Source of the DNA: Thermohalobaculum sp951813525
Lineage (GTDB): Bacteria; Pseudomonadota; Alphaproteobacteria; Rhodobacterales; Rhodobacteraceae
Assembly: GCA_951813525.2 (NCBI GenBank)
Contig: CATOTJ020000003.1
Location: forward strand, 1,116,001 to 1,180,000
DNA length: 64,000 bases
Direction of reading: 5' to 3'
The number at the start of each line of letters is the position of its first letter. Position 1 is the first letter of the stretch. The notes below the pieces were generated by a model that worked only from the letters and a program-made list of their open reading frames with translations, did not search any database and had not been told where the DNA came from. Positions 24,697 through 31,561 of the stretch are shown one piece after another. Made by a program: the position numbers and the translations under genes.

Positions 24697-26199
24697 ATGC
24701 TCGATGACGCTTCCAAACTGCCGGATGACCCCAAGGAGCTGAAGTCGGTCGCCGTCCAGCTTGCGAGCACCGTGAAGTCCCAGGCGTTGGAAATTGCCCG
24801 GCTGAAGCATCAGCTCGCGGGGCATCGACAGCACCGGTTCGGCTCGAAGTCCGAGACCTCCGATCAGCTCAATCTCGAACTGCGTCTCGAAGAGGAAGAG
24901 ACAGCGGCGGCCCAGGTCGCACCGTCGGAGGAAGAGGGCGACACCGACAATCAGGAAAAGCCCAAGCGCAAGCCTCTGCCGCCGGAACTGCCGCGCAACG
25001 AGGAAGTGCTGTCACCCGGTGATACCTGCGCCTGCGGTGGCAATTTGCGGGCGATCAGCGAAGATGTGACCGAGGAGCTGGAATATATCCCCGGCAGGTT
25101 CGTGGTGAACCGCATCGTCCGACCGCGCATGGCCTGCAGCTGCTGCGAGAAGATCTGCCAAGCGGTGCTGCCATCGCGTCCGATTGAACGCGGCCGGCCC
25201 GGCCCCGGCCTGCTAGCGCATGTGCTCGTGAACAAATATGCCGACCATTGCCCGCTCTATCGCCAAAGCCAGATCTTTGGGCGTGAGGGCATCGACCTGG
25301 ATCGCTCAACCCTTGCCGATTGGGTCGGCAAATCGGCAAAGCTGCTGGAACCGCTGGCCGACGCCATCGGGCGGTATGTTCGCAGCGGCCACGCAATCTT
25401 TGCGGACGACACCCCGATCAAGATGCAGGCGAAGGGCAAATGCGCGACAGCACGGATCTGGACCTATGTCCGTGACGAGCGCCCGTGGGCAAGCGGTGAT
25501 CCGCCCGCAGCTTGGTACCAGTTCAGCACGGACCGCGAAGGCAAGCATCCCGCCGACCATCTCAGCAAGTTCAAGGGCTGGATGCACGCCGACGGCTACT
25601 CCGGGTTCAACAAGCTGTATCGCGCCGGCGAGGTGCACGAAGTTGCCTGCATGGCCCATGTTCGGCGCAAGTTCGTCGACATCTTCAAGGCGAGCGGCCT
25701 GGAGGTCGCCGAAGAAGCTATCAAGCGCATCGCCGCCCTCTACCGCGTCGAGAAAGAGGCCCGTGGCAAATGCCCCGACGACCGGGTGCGGCTCCGCCAA
25801 GAAAAGGCCAAACCGGTCTTCGATGGCTTGGAAGCGTGGTTGCACGCCCAGTTGTCGAGGATTCCAGGCAAATCCGAACTCGCCAAGGCGATCCGCTACG
25901 CACTGACCCGCATGAAGAAAATGCGCCCATATCTCGACCACGGCTTCCTGGAGATCGACAACAATTCAGCTGAGCGGGCGATGCGTTGTGTGGCCCTCGG
26001 AAGGAAGAACTATCTCTTTGTAGGCTCAAAGGGCGGCGGCAACGCCGCTGCAATCGCCTATACCCTGATCGAGACCGCGAAGCTGAATGGCATCGACCCG
26101 CAAGCCTGGCTGACGCACGTCCTTCGCCACATCGCAGATCACAAGATCACTCGGCTGGACGAGTTGATGCCCTGGAGTTACGCTGCAAGAGCAGCGTAA
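24697..26199 (+). CDS. tnpC: IS66 transposase TnpC
   Basis: The 500-residue DDE transposase of the element. In order: an N-terminal leucine-rich helix (about residues 12-45), an acidic linker, a zinc-finger-like CACGGNL...CSCCEKIC region (about 108-155), and the catalytic domain. The domain carries the usual Asp residues (IFADDTPIKM and WMHADGYSGFNKLY) and the glutamate in IDNNSAERAMRCVALGRKNY. The GRKNYLF(V)GS motif is diagnostic of IS66. Full length and no frameshift, so the element could still be active. Confidence 0.96.
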   Translation: MLDDASKLPDDPKELKSVAVQLASTVKSQALEIARLKHQLAGHRQHRFGSKSETSDQLNLELRLEEEETAAAQVAPSEEEGDTDNQEKPKRKPLPPELPRNEEVLSPGDTCACGGNLRAISEDVTEELEYIPGRFVVNRIVRPRMACSCCEKICQAVLPSRPIERGRPGPGLLAHVLVNKYADHCPLYRQSQIFGREGIDLDRSTLADWVGKSAKLLEPLADAIGRYVRSGHAIFADDTPIKMQAKGKCATARIWTYVRDERPWASGDPPAAWYQFSTDREGKHPADHLSKFKGWMHADGYSGFNKLYRAGEVHEVACMAHVRRKFVDIFKASGLEVAEEAIKRIAALYRVEKEARGKCPDDRVRLRQEKAKPVFDGLEAWLHAQLSRIPGKSELAKAIRYALTRMKKMRPYLDHGFLEIDNNSAERAMRCVALGRKNYLFVGSKGGGNAAAIAYTLIETAKLNGIDPQAWLTHVLRHIADHKITRLDELMPWSYAARAA

Positions 26200-26212
26200 C
26201 CGGGACGCACCG

Positions 26213-26860
26213 CAGCCCGCCAGAGCACCTTCACCGGACGGGCACCCATATGTCGGCTCCTTCGACGGCTTTCATGCAGTCCCTGCATCGGTTTCCAAAA
26301 CCTGCCTCGTACGGTTCGACAAGAACAAGTACTCGGTAAATGCCCGGGCCGTTGGTCGACCTGTCGAGATCCGCGCCTATGCCGATCGCCTGGAATGCTG
26401 GCAAGACGGGCAGATCGTCGGCAGCCATACCCGTGTTTTTGGGCGCGATAACGCGATCTATGACCCGCTACATTACATTCCGGTGCTGATGCGCAAACCT
26501 GGCGCCCTGCGCAACGGAGCGCCGTTCAAGGAGTGGGAGCTGCCGCCGTCGTTACGCCGTGTGCAGCGTAAACTGGAGCGTCAGCCCGGTGGTGATCGCC
26601 AGATGGTCGAGGTTCTAGGCGCGATCCTCTCCGATGGGCTGGAGGCGGTGGAAGCGGCCTGTGCAGAAGCCCTGTCACAGAATGTCCCTTCCGCAAGCGT
26701 GGTCCTGAACATTCTCGCCCGTCGCCGCGAACCGCCACCACCCCTGACAATCACAACACCGGATGCATTGCGGCTGACCTGCGAGCCAGCCGCCAATTGT
26801 GACCGGTATGACAGCCTGAGGAGAACAACGAATGGAACGAACACGTTCGGCCCGCTCTGA
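26213..26860 (+). pseudogene. 3' remnant of an IS21-family istA transposase
   Basis: One open frame matches the C-terminal part of IstA: DGFHAVPASVSKTCLVRFD, VGRPVEIRAYADRLE, FGRDNAIYDPLHYIPVL, RKPGALRNGAPFKEWELP, then VEAACAEALSQNV and VVLNILARRREPPPP near the end. The first half of istA, including the helix-turn-helix and catalytic start, is missing because the frame begins at the IS66 right end. An istB-like start (ATGGAACGAACACG at 26832) is present, but its frame departs from IstB at once, so istB is gone. A dead fragment. Confidence 0.88.
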
Positions 26861-26959
26861 TCGGCCGGTTGGCGGGCTGCCGGTTGTGCCCGCCCATCAT
26901 TCCCGCCAGACATCAACCGGGTCACCGACCCGGCAGCCATCCGACATCATAGAGAAAGT

Positions 26960-27034
26960 TGGAGCGGGCGATGAGATTCGAACTCACGACCCTAACCTTG
27001 GCAAGGTTATGCTCTACCCCTGAGCTACGCCCGC
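26960..27034 (-). tRNA. tRNA-Gly, anticodon GCC
   Basis: On the minus strand the sequence folds as a standard cloverleaf: acceptor GCGGGCG/CGCCCGC, D-arm TAGCTCAGGGGTAGAGCA, anticodon loop TTGCCAA on an AACC-type stem, and T-arm GTGAGTTCGAATCTCAT. The discriminator is T, and an encoded CCA follows at 26960-26962. It lies between two mobile-element blocks. tRNA genes are common integration sites, but I see no integrase gene or repeated tRNA 3' end here. Confidence 0.97.
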
Positions 27035-27106
27035 ATCCATTGGGTCGCGGGGATATGGCAGATTCGGATGGGGGGTTCAAGGGGGTATTCGACGCGCAAA
27101 AAACGT

Positions 27107-27137
27107 GTATGGCAGGCGTATGGCACCGCGTATGGCA
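27107..27137 (+). repeat. three phased copies of GTATGGCA
   Basis: GTATGGCA occurs at 27107, 27118 and 27130, in a CGTATGGCAG/C context. Spacings of 11 and 12 bases put them on roughly one face of the helix. They lie in the gap between the tRNA-Gly and the truncated gene at 27250. This could be an operator array or a local duplication. Confidence 0.55.
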
Positions 27138-27249
27138 GACGTGCGGCATTGGGGCCGCACCGGGGCGGACAAAACGCCCGAACCCCGGATTAGCTGAATT
27201 TTTACGAAAATGCCGGATACCTGTCTGCGGGAACGAACGGAGGGGGCCG

Positions 27250-27345
27250 ATGAGCGCTGACCGCAAACGCACCAAGTCTGAAGACCGCCACCTGTCGCAG
27301 ATGATCGACGGGCTGGAGGATATGTCCATCGACATGGAATTGCGG
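27250..27345 (+). pseudogene. gene fragment cut off by the transposon left end
   Basis: An ATG follows the very strong ribosome-binding stretch GGAGGGGG and opens MSADRKRTKSEDRHLSQMID, then GLEDMSIDMEL. The frame ends at a TAG supplied by the transposon terminal repeat. The start signal is too good to be chance, so this is probably the 5' end of a real gene. No continuation in the same frame is visible beyond the right end of the transposon. Alternatively it is a complete 32-residue peptide gene, which I think less likely. Confidence 0.5.
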
Positions 27346-27364
27346 TAGTGTCTCAGTTTGAATT
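27343..27364 (+). repeat. left terminal inverted repeat
   Basis: Begins CGGTAGTGTCTCAG and matches the reverse complement of the right end at all 22 positions. The outermost one or two bases may be chance identity. The transposase stop codon lies inside it. Confidence 0.92.
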
Positions 27365-28252
27365 GTCTTTTTTCTGACGTGGTTTGTACGGACCACGCTT
27401 TTTAGGTGCTGGTGCGTTTGCATCAATCAGACCAACAATCCAGGCCGTGTCATGCAGCGTGTCGGAAACGCCAGCAGCCATTGCAGGTGTCATTTTAAGG
27501 CTCTTGTGGATGCGCACGAAGTTGTAATGCACAAAATACAGGCTCAGCATGTGCAGGTGGTTTTCCAGCTTCTTTGAGAAAGCATTGGTCAGGCGTGTAA
27601 AGCGACGCATCCCCATGCGCATTGTAAGGTTCTGGCGCTCAACGTAGGACGTGCTGACCAGTTCCTCTACAGGTTGGCCCATGACAGGCTCTTTCCTGAT
27701 GCCTGTGCACTCTGCGGGGCTGTACTTTTTTTCATGCCCTTTAGAGCCTGTGTTGTCGCCGTACATTTTCACCAGCATGGCATAGTCCACATCTGAGCCG
27801 AAAGCATCCTCAACAGCACTGAGATACGCCTTGTGGCCGTCTGTGGTAAGCTGGACGCGGTTTGACAGACGGTCGCGCAGGTCAAACATGAACTCGTGCG
27901 CGGTTTGCGCTGAGCGGTCGCCCACTTCATAGGACAGGATCATTTTGCTATCTGCGTCGATTGCAGTCCATGTCCACACATCACCTGATCCATCAGGAGC
28001 GGCGGCGGCTGTCTTTACGTTCTTGTCCTTTGCATAGACGAATGACCAGATTTCATCACACTCAACGCGGGTTGCGCCTACGTTGCGCACCGTCTCATCG
28101 TGGTACGCCGCGCAGGCTTCACCAGCCTCAACAAGCAGCTTGGTCACGGTGTTGATCGAAACACCCACAACCCGACTGATTGAGCGCATGGAACTGCCCT
28201 CAACCATCATGTTCAGGATCATTGCGCGGGTTTTGGTGTCTAACTTGTTCAT
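27353..28252 (-). CDS. DDE transposase, IS1/ISNCY-like
   Basis: A 299-residue transposase. An N-terminal helix-turn-helix (about residues 18-42, SMRSISRVVGVSINTVTKLL) is followed by a DDE-type core with candidate acidic residues Asp66 in VECDEIWSF (or Asp99 in AIDADSK), Asp138 in TTDGHKAY and Glu205 in SYVERQNLTMR. The region after it (FSKKLENHLHML, FVHYNFVRIHKSLKMTPAMAAG) matches the long IS1-type transposases found in many environmental bacteria. The basic C-terminus (KKRGPYKPRQKK) is encoded up to the terminal repeat. A small ATACC-N9-GGTAT inverted repeat (28251-28269) overlaps its start codon. Confidence 0.9.
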   Translation of the reverse strand: MNKLDTKTRAMILNMMVEGSSMRSISRVVGVSINTVTKLLVEAGEACAAYHDETVRNVGATRVECDEIWSFVYAKDKNVKTAAAAPDGSGDVWTWTAIDADSKMILSYEVGDRSAQTAHEFMFDLRDRLSNRVQLTTDGHKAYLSAVEDAFGSDVDYAMLVKMYGDNTGSKGHEKKYSPAECTGIRKEPVMGQPVEELVSTSYVERQNLTMRMGMRRFTRLTNAFSKKLENHLHMLSLYFVHYNFVRIHKSLKMTPAMAAGVSDTLHDTAWIVGLIDANAPAPKKRGPYKPRQKKDNSN

Positions 28253-28296
28253 ACCACTGTTATAGGTATGTTATCTCCCTTTAGCAAGCACAAAGT

Positions 28297-28479
28297 TCAT
28301 TTACAAAACCAGCCATACGGCCTCGCAGACTCACTGCCGTACGGAAATGGCAATTCAACCCGTTTCGGGGCCGATGGTAGATCATCCAGAAAGTCAAGAT
28401 CGCCGAAGGCCGCTTTAGCCTTCTTTCCAATCTCCTCCAACTTCTTTGCGAGATCCTCGTTGTTTTGTGTATCGCTCAT
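28297..28479 (-). CDS. 60-residue cassette protein, unknown function
   Basis: The ATG overlaps the protease stop (ATGA), and an AGGAGG ribosome-binding site lies inside the last protease codons, so it is made together with the protease. The first third is a charged helix (NNEDLAKKLEEIGKKAKAAF), then an acidic DLDFLDDLP, and a tail rich in Pro and aromatic residues ending WFCK. The charged helix plus hydrophobic tail could dock on a partner such as the protease; that is inference. I recognise no family. Confidence 0.7.
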   Translation of the reverse strand: MSDTQNNEDLAKKLEEIGKKAKAAFGDLDFLDDLPSAPKRVELPFPYGSESARPYGWFCK

Positions 28480-29366
28480 GCTACCCTCCTAAGGCCAAGT
28501 TTAGAGTGTATGTACGATCCAATGTCCATCTTTCTAAAATAGTCCACAGCAAGACCATGATAGTTCCTGACTATCAAGTTCAGGTCAGGATCGTTTCCAA
28601 AATCATCAACAATCAGTTTCACGTCGCGACTGGTTAGTTCCTTCATTGGAATGCCGCGACCATGTGAATGCCATTTCGACGCATCACCAAGCGTTTTTGC
28701 AATCTCTGTCGCCCGCTGCTTTCGCATTTTTTCTGTAACGGTTTCGCCCTTTGATTTCGTCTTATCCCAGTCCTTAAACTTATACTTGGGTAGCCACTCG
28801 GTTATCAGCGAAACGCCATGTTGAACGGCTTGCTCAATCTGGAATAATTGCGCAGGGTCGAAGTTCTTTATCAAGTAAGCTAATTCTGCCCGGCATTCGT
28901 TCTGCGTGCTCGCTTGATTAATAGTCGCACAGATGTCTTCGAACTTTGATAAAATGCCATGCCCCGGCAAATACGACCCATCCTGGTTACGATACTGCGG
29001 GTCAATTGGTCCCAGGACAGAGTAATAATCCATATATATTTTGTCTCCTGAAAGAGCCAAAACAGTTCCCGCAGAATAAGCGTAGTTCGGGATTACAAAC
29101 GAAACTCTCTCATAGTGCGTTCTCATGACCGCGACCAATCTTTCGACTGTTTCCATTAGACCTCCATTCGTTTCAAGCAAGACAATTAAATGGGTTTCTT
29201 CACTATTCTGCTTGATTTCCTCAAGAACCACGCGAAATTCGTCGTCTAACGGTGGGAACATCTCAGATTTGATAAATATACAATCGCCACTCATTTTCGT
29301 GGCGAGGTCACCATTGATGCTGTTCAAGACAGACCCTGACAGCTGATCTACATTTATCGCTTCCAA
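28476..29366 (-). CDS. SDH-type Clp-fold serine protease
   Basis: A 296-residue protein resembling the SDH_protease/SppA-like group with the ClpP fold. The core reads LIVLLETNGGLMETVERLV (oxyanion-type NGG at 67-69), then FVIPNYAYSAGTVLALSGDKI, where Ser98 is the likely nucleophile, then YYSVLGPIDPQ, which is typical of the family. A helical C-terminal half (about 140-296) has a Lys-rich KFKDWDKTKSKGETVTEKMRK-like stretch. I see no signal peptide or membrane helix, so it should be cytoplasmic. It overlaps its upstream neighbour by 13 bases and its downstream neighbour by four. The catalytic partner residue cannot be fixed by eye. Confidence 0.82.
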   Translation of the reverse strand: MEAINVDQLSGSVLNSINGDLATKMSGDCIFIKSEMFPPLDDEFRVVLEEIKQNSEETHLIVLLETNGGLMETVERLVAVMRTHYERVSFVIPNYAYSAGTVLALSGDKIYMDYYSVLGPIDPQYRNQDGSYLPGHGILSKFEDICATINQASTQNECRAELAYLIKNFDPAQLFQIEQAVQHGVSLITEWLPKYKFKDWDKTKSKGETVTEKMRKQRATEIAKTLGDASKWHSHGRGIPMKELTSRDVKLIVDDFGNDPDLNLIVRNYHGLAVDYFRKMDIGSYIHSKLGLRRVA

Positions 29367-29575
29367 CGCGCCGTCGCCGCGATCTTTGCGATTTCGCTGC
29401 GCTCCTCGTTATTCAAACTATCAGCACGCGCTTTTGCCCCTGCTAAACCACTCTTGCGCTTGGCGGGTTGCTTCAATGTGGTCTCTTCGATTTCTCCGGT
29501 CGCAATTCGCGCAATATGTACCGCATTGCCGATTGCGTCCGCCGGGCGTCTCTGCCCTTGCGGTCCCTTTGGCAT
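29354..29575 (-). CDS. 73-residue basic protein, first gene of the protease cassette
   Basis: Starts MPKGPQGQRRPADAIGNAVH and ends with the pattern SGLAGAKARADSL, then EERSEIAKIAATARWKR. That ending, a small basic helical motif (A-K-A-R-A-x-x-L, then I-A-x-x-A-A-x-A-R-W), recurs in small proteins of mobile DNA and looks nucleic-acid binding. An AAGGAGG ribosome-binding site lies six bases before the ATG. Because it is encoded first, next to an inverted repeat, it is the natural candidate for an autoregulator. No experimental function is known to me. Confidence 0.75.
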   Translation of the reverse strand: MPKGPQGQRRPADAIGNAVHIARIATGEIEETTLKQPAKRKSGLAGAKARADSLNNEERSEIAKIAATARWKR

Positions 29576-29616
29576 GTGTTTCCTCCTTGGTCTCGTTGGT
29601 TGACGGCTTCTAACTC

Positions 29617-29645
29617 ATTATGCACAATTTTTTGCCTTTGTGCAA
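29617..29645 (-). promoter_or_regulatory. promoter and palindromic operator of the protease cassette
   Basis: On the minus strand TTGCAC (29640-29645) and CATAAT (29617-29622) are separated by 17 bases, a good sigma-70-type pair about 40 bases before the ribosome-binding site. A perfect inverted repeat, TGCACAA-N10-TTGTGCA (29621-29644), spans both hexamers, where a bound repressor would block initiation. The divergent gene may share it through a weaker TTGCCT (29633-29638) element. Confidence 0.65.
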
Positions 29646-29696
29646 AATAGATGGCACTAATCAAGACTAAACCCAACCAGAGAAAAGGATATCTCA

Positions 29697-30017
29697 ATGA
29701 AGCGCCGCGCGTTGATTATAATAACACTGGCTTGTTTTTCGACTCCATCTTTTGCAGATTGGTATGAGGGCGGAACGCTTCACAGCGCTAATTTCGGGCA
29801 GTGGAACTCTGCGTCTGCATCGAATCGTCTTGCTACTGCCGGTGATTGGTCTGCTTATATTCTTGGTGAGGATGAAGTGCGCAGAATTGGCATGGACGGC
29901 CTCAGGAGACGCGCGCAGCAACTGTCAAATTGCGTGACCGAAGCGGCAAAAGGTACTCCACCGAACATTGCAGCCAATCAGGCTGCTGCCGCATGTGTAT
30001 TGCTTCTGAACTGGTAG
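29697..30017 (+). CDS. small exported protein carried by the transposon
   Basis: A 106-residue protein with a clean Sec signal (MKRRALIIITLACFSTPSFA, cleavage before DWYEGG). The mature part has GTLHSANFGQWNSASASNRL, an aromatic/small-residue region, then a helical part with two cysteines (SNCVTEA and AAACVLLLNW), a likely disulfide. The ATG follows AAAGGATATCTCA. It faces away from the protease cassette across the shared control region. I recognise no family. Its presence inside the transposon suggests a role at or outside the cell envelope that benefits the element or host. Confidence 0.7.
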   Translation: MKRRALIIITLACFSTPSFADWYEGGTLHSANFGQWNSASASNRLATAGDWSAYILGEDEVRRIGMDGLRRRAQQLSNCVTEAAKGTPPNIAANQAAAACVLLLNW

Positions 30018-30098
30018 GTTGTGCGGTTTACATCTTGAAAAGAAAGTGGATCGAGCTGGGCTTGCACAGTTTAGCGCGGGCCTTACAAAAAGAAGTCA

Positions 30099-30120
30099 AA
30101 TTCAAACTGAGACACTACCG
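30099..30120 (-). repeat. right terminal inverted repeat
   Basis: Ends GAGACACTACCG on the plus strand and is the perfect inverse of the left repeat. It supplies the last codons and stop region to the truncated zinc-ribbon gene entering from the right. Confidence 0.92.
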
Positions 30121-30424
30121 GCGGGCGGGTTAACCGCGGGACGACGCCGATTGGCAAATCGGCAATTTCCGTCCCCAAGGCCCGTGCGCCTGCAGCGATA
30201 TTGGCGCCGTTGGCATCAATCCCCTGCTTCAGTCGTGCGATGTGCTGGTTCCAAGATTCGCGATAGGCCGAACGCACAGTCTCGTTTCTGTGGCGCAGGG
30301 CGCAACCTTCGGAACCGCACCAACCCGGACCGGCCCGCAATCGGTCCAGCGCTTGCCCGCAATAGCGGCATGACGGCTGGCCAGGCCAACCGAGGGGGTC
30401 ACTCTTCTTGGTATCCGATGTCAT
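30120..30424 (-). pseudogene. zinc-ribbon protein gene truncated by the transposon
   Basis: The first about 100 codons are normal: MTSDTKKSDPLGW, then a CRYCGQAL...WCGSEGC four-cysteine zinc ribbon and a basic helix. The reading frame then enters the transposon end and stops after VVSQFEFDFFL. It is a paralogue of the complete gene at 31558-32394, which has the same CSICGMAL...ICGSKQC ribbon and helix followed by a YkgJ-type cysteine cluster. That cluster is the part lost here. It sits 27 bases after the ABM-domain gene, so it was the last gene of the operon. Confidence 0.8.
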
Positions 30425-30451
30425 GGGGCCGCCCCCCGCCCGTCGAATTTC

Positions 30452-30787
30452 TCAGCCAATCGCGTCGGCTGGTGCCTCAACCCTGTCGATCATACCATAA
30501 TCGCGAATGATCCCGGCGATCCGCAAACGATAACCGGAAAACATTTCAAATCGGCCTGCCGCCTGCGCTTTACGGTGGCGCGGGCGATGCCGCCATTCGG
30601 TCAGCGCATCTTCGTCGCGCCAAAAGCTGAGGGACAAGTACTTTCCGGGCGTTGTCAGGCTGGCGAAGCGTTCTACCGAAATAAATCCGTCAACCGCTTC
30701 CAATTCGGGTTTCAGATCGGCGGCAAGCTGCAAGTAGGGGTCCAGCATCCCGTCCTTTGGCTCGACTTCAAAGATAACGGCAATCAT
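30452..30787 (-). CDS. ABM-domain (antibiotic biosynthesis monooxygenase-like) protein
   Basis: A 111-residue dimeric alpha/beta-barrel protein. Landmarks are VIFEVEPKDGMLDPYLQLA, LEAVDGFISVERF, KYLSLSFWRDEDALTEWR and a C-terminal extension. Members range from heme-degrading and quinol monooxygenases to simple stress proteins, so chemistry cannot be inferred from the fold. It lies 45 bases downstream of the second SDR gene, in the same operon as a hydroxyacid dehydrogenase and two SDRs, suggesting a small-molecule oxidation pathway. Confidence 0.85.
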   Translation of the reverse strand: MIAVIFEVEPKDGMLDPYLQLAADLKPELEAVDGFISVERFASLTTPGKYLSLSFWRDEDALTEWRHRPRHRKAQAAGRFEMFSGYRLRIAGIIRDYGMIDRVEAPADAIG

Positions 30788-30832
30788 CTCGGCGTCCCCT
30801 CTTCGTTCGCAGCGCCATTCGGCAGGGTTCGG

Positions 30833-31561
30833 TCAGGTGACCGGTGCGATCCCCATCCCGCCATAGCTTTGCTCGACCGGTTGCAGCTCGATCGCTGATA
30901 CGTTCACATGCCAAGGCGCCGAGATGGCGAAAAGTACGGCATCGCCGACTTCCCGCGGCTGCAGCTCGCGGATACCGGTTGATTTTGCCTTCGCAGCCTT
31001 TGCCGGGTCGTCAATCGCCACATCATAAAATTCGCTGGCAACGCGGCCCGGGCGGATATCGGTTACACGCAGGCGCGTCCCGGCCAGTTCGAGACGCAGG
31101 TTCTGCGCCATGGTCGCAATTGCAGCCTTGGTCGATCCATAAAGTGCCGATATCGACGGATACAGCGCCGCGACCGATCCCATCGTCACGATATGGCCGC
31201 TGCCGCGCTCGATCATGCCGGGCAGGACCAGATGCAGCAACTGCATCGTCGCTGTGACATTCGTCTGCACGGTCTCGGCAATTGTCGATGGATCGGTATC
31301 GGCGATGCCTTCAAACCCTCCGCCGCGCCCGGCGTTCAGGATCAACACCTCAGGTGCCATTTTCTGGACGATGTCTTTCATTGCCGTAAGATCGGTGACA
31401 TCGGCGATATGGGCTGTGCAGCCGGTTCGATCCGCCAGGTCGTTCAACCGATCGGCGCGGCGGGCAACTGCGTGGACATCACGGCCAGCATCGGCCAGCA
31501 CCTCGGCAATGCCCGCGCCGATACCGCTGGATGCGCCGGTGATCAGGATTGGTCCCGTCAT
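30833..31561 (-). CDS. short-chain dehydrogenase/reductase (second copy)
   Basis: A 242-residue NAD(P)-dependent SDR of the YdfG/serine-3-dehydrogenase-like branch. It has the TGASSGIG cofactor motif, VLILNAG, catalytic Ser in MGSVA, and YGSTK with the Tyr-Lys pair, then the RPGRVASEFYDVA region seen in serine/3-hydroxy acid dehydrogenases. The start is the ATG overlapping the cysteine-cluster gene stop (ATGA). The frame extends about 120 codons upstream, but that only overlaps the neighbour in another frame. It is clearly homologous to the other SDR in this operon. Confidence 0.92.
   Translation of the reverse strand: MTGPILITGASSGIGAGIAEVLADAGRDVHAVARRADRLNDLADRTGCTAHIADVTDLTAMKDIVQKMAPEVLILNAGRGGGFEGIADTDPSTIAETVQTNVTATMQLLHLVLPGMIERGSGHIVTMGSVAALYPSISALYGSTKAAIATMAQNLRLELAGTRLRVTDIRPGRVASEFYDVAIDDPAKAAKAKSTGIRELQPREVGDAVLFAISAPWHVNVSAIELQPVEQSYGGMGIAPVT

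Larger units (their letters stand above)
23882..26211 (+). mobile_element. IS66-family insertion sequence, apparently complete
   Basis: Three ordered genes, tnpA-tnpB-tnpC, define an IS66 element. Candidate ends are GCGTCGCGCTAATG at the left and the reverse complement GCGTCCCGGTTACG at the right, 10 of 14 positions matching; the exact ends and the usual 8 bp target duplication are not clear. The left end abuts the phosphotransferase stop, and the right end abuts an IS21 istA remnant whose other half is not on the left side. The insertion was therefore followed by a deletion or rearrangement. Boundaries are good to about 10-20 bases. Confidence 0.85.
27343..30120. mobile_element. transposon with IS1/ISNCY-like transposase and protease cassette
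   Basis: A 2778 bp unit bounded by perfect 22 bp terminal inverted repeats. It holds one transposase, three overlapping minus-strand genes (73-aa protein, SDH-type protease, 60-aa protein) and one divergent exported-protein gene. The DNA is visibly more A/T-rich than the flanks, and its codon use differs from them, supporting recent arrival from another source. The ten bases outside each end do not match (ATGGAATTG left, GCGGGCGGG right), so no target duplication survives, and both flanking genes are broken. Confidence 0.88.

Noticed and set aside
27107..27137. Three short repeats as a CRISPR array
   Set aside because: Repeats are 8 bases with 3-4 base gaps; no spacers of array size and no cas genes.
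26960..30424. An integrase-driven genomic island at tRNA-Gly
   Set aside because: No integrase or excisionase gene and no repeated tRNA end; insertion sequences explain the region.
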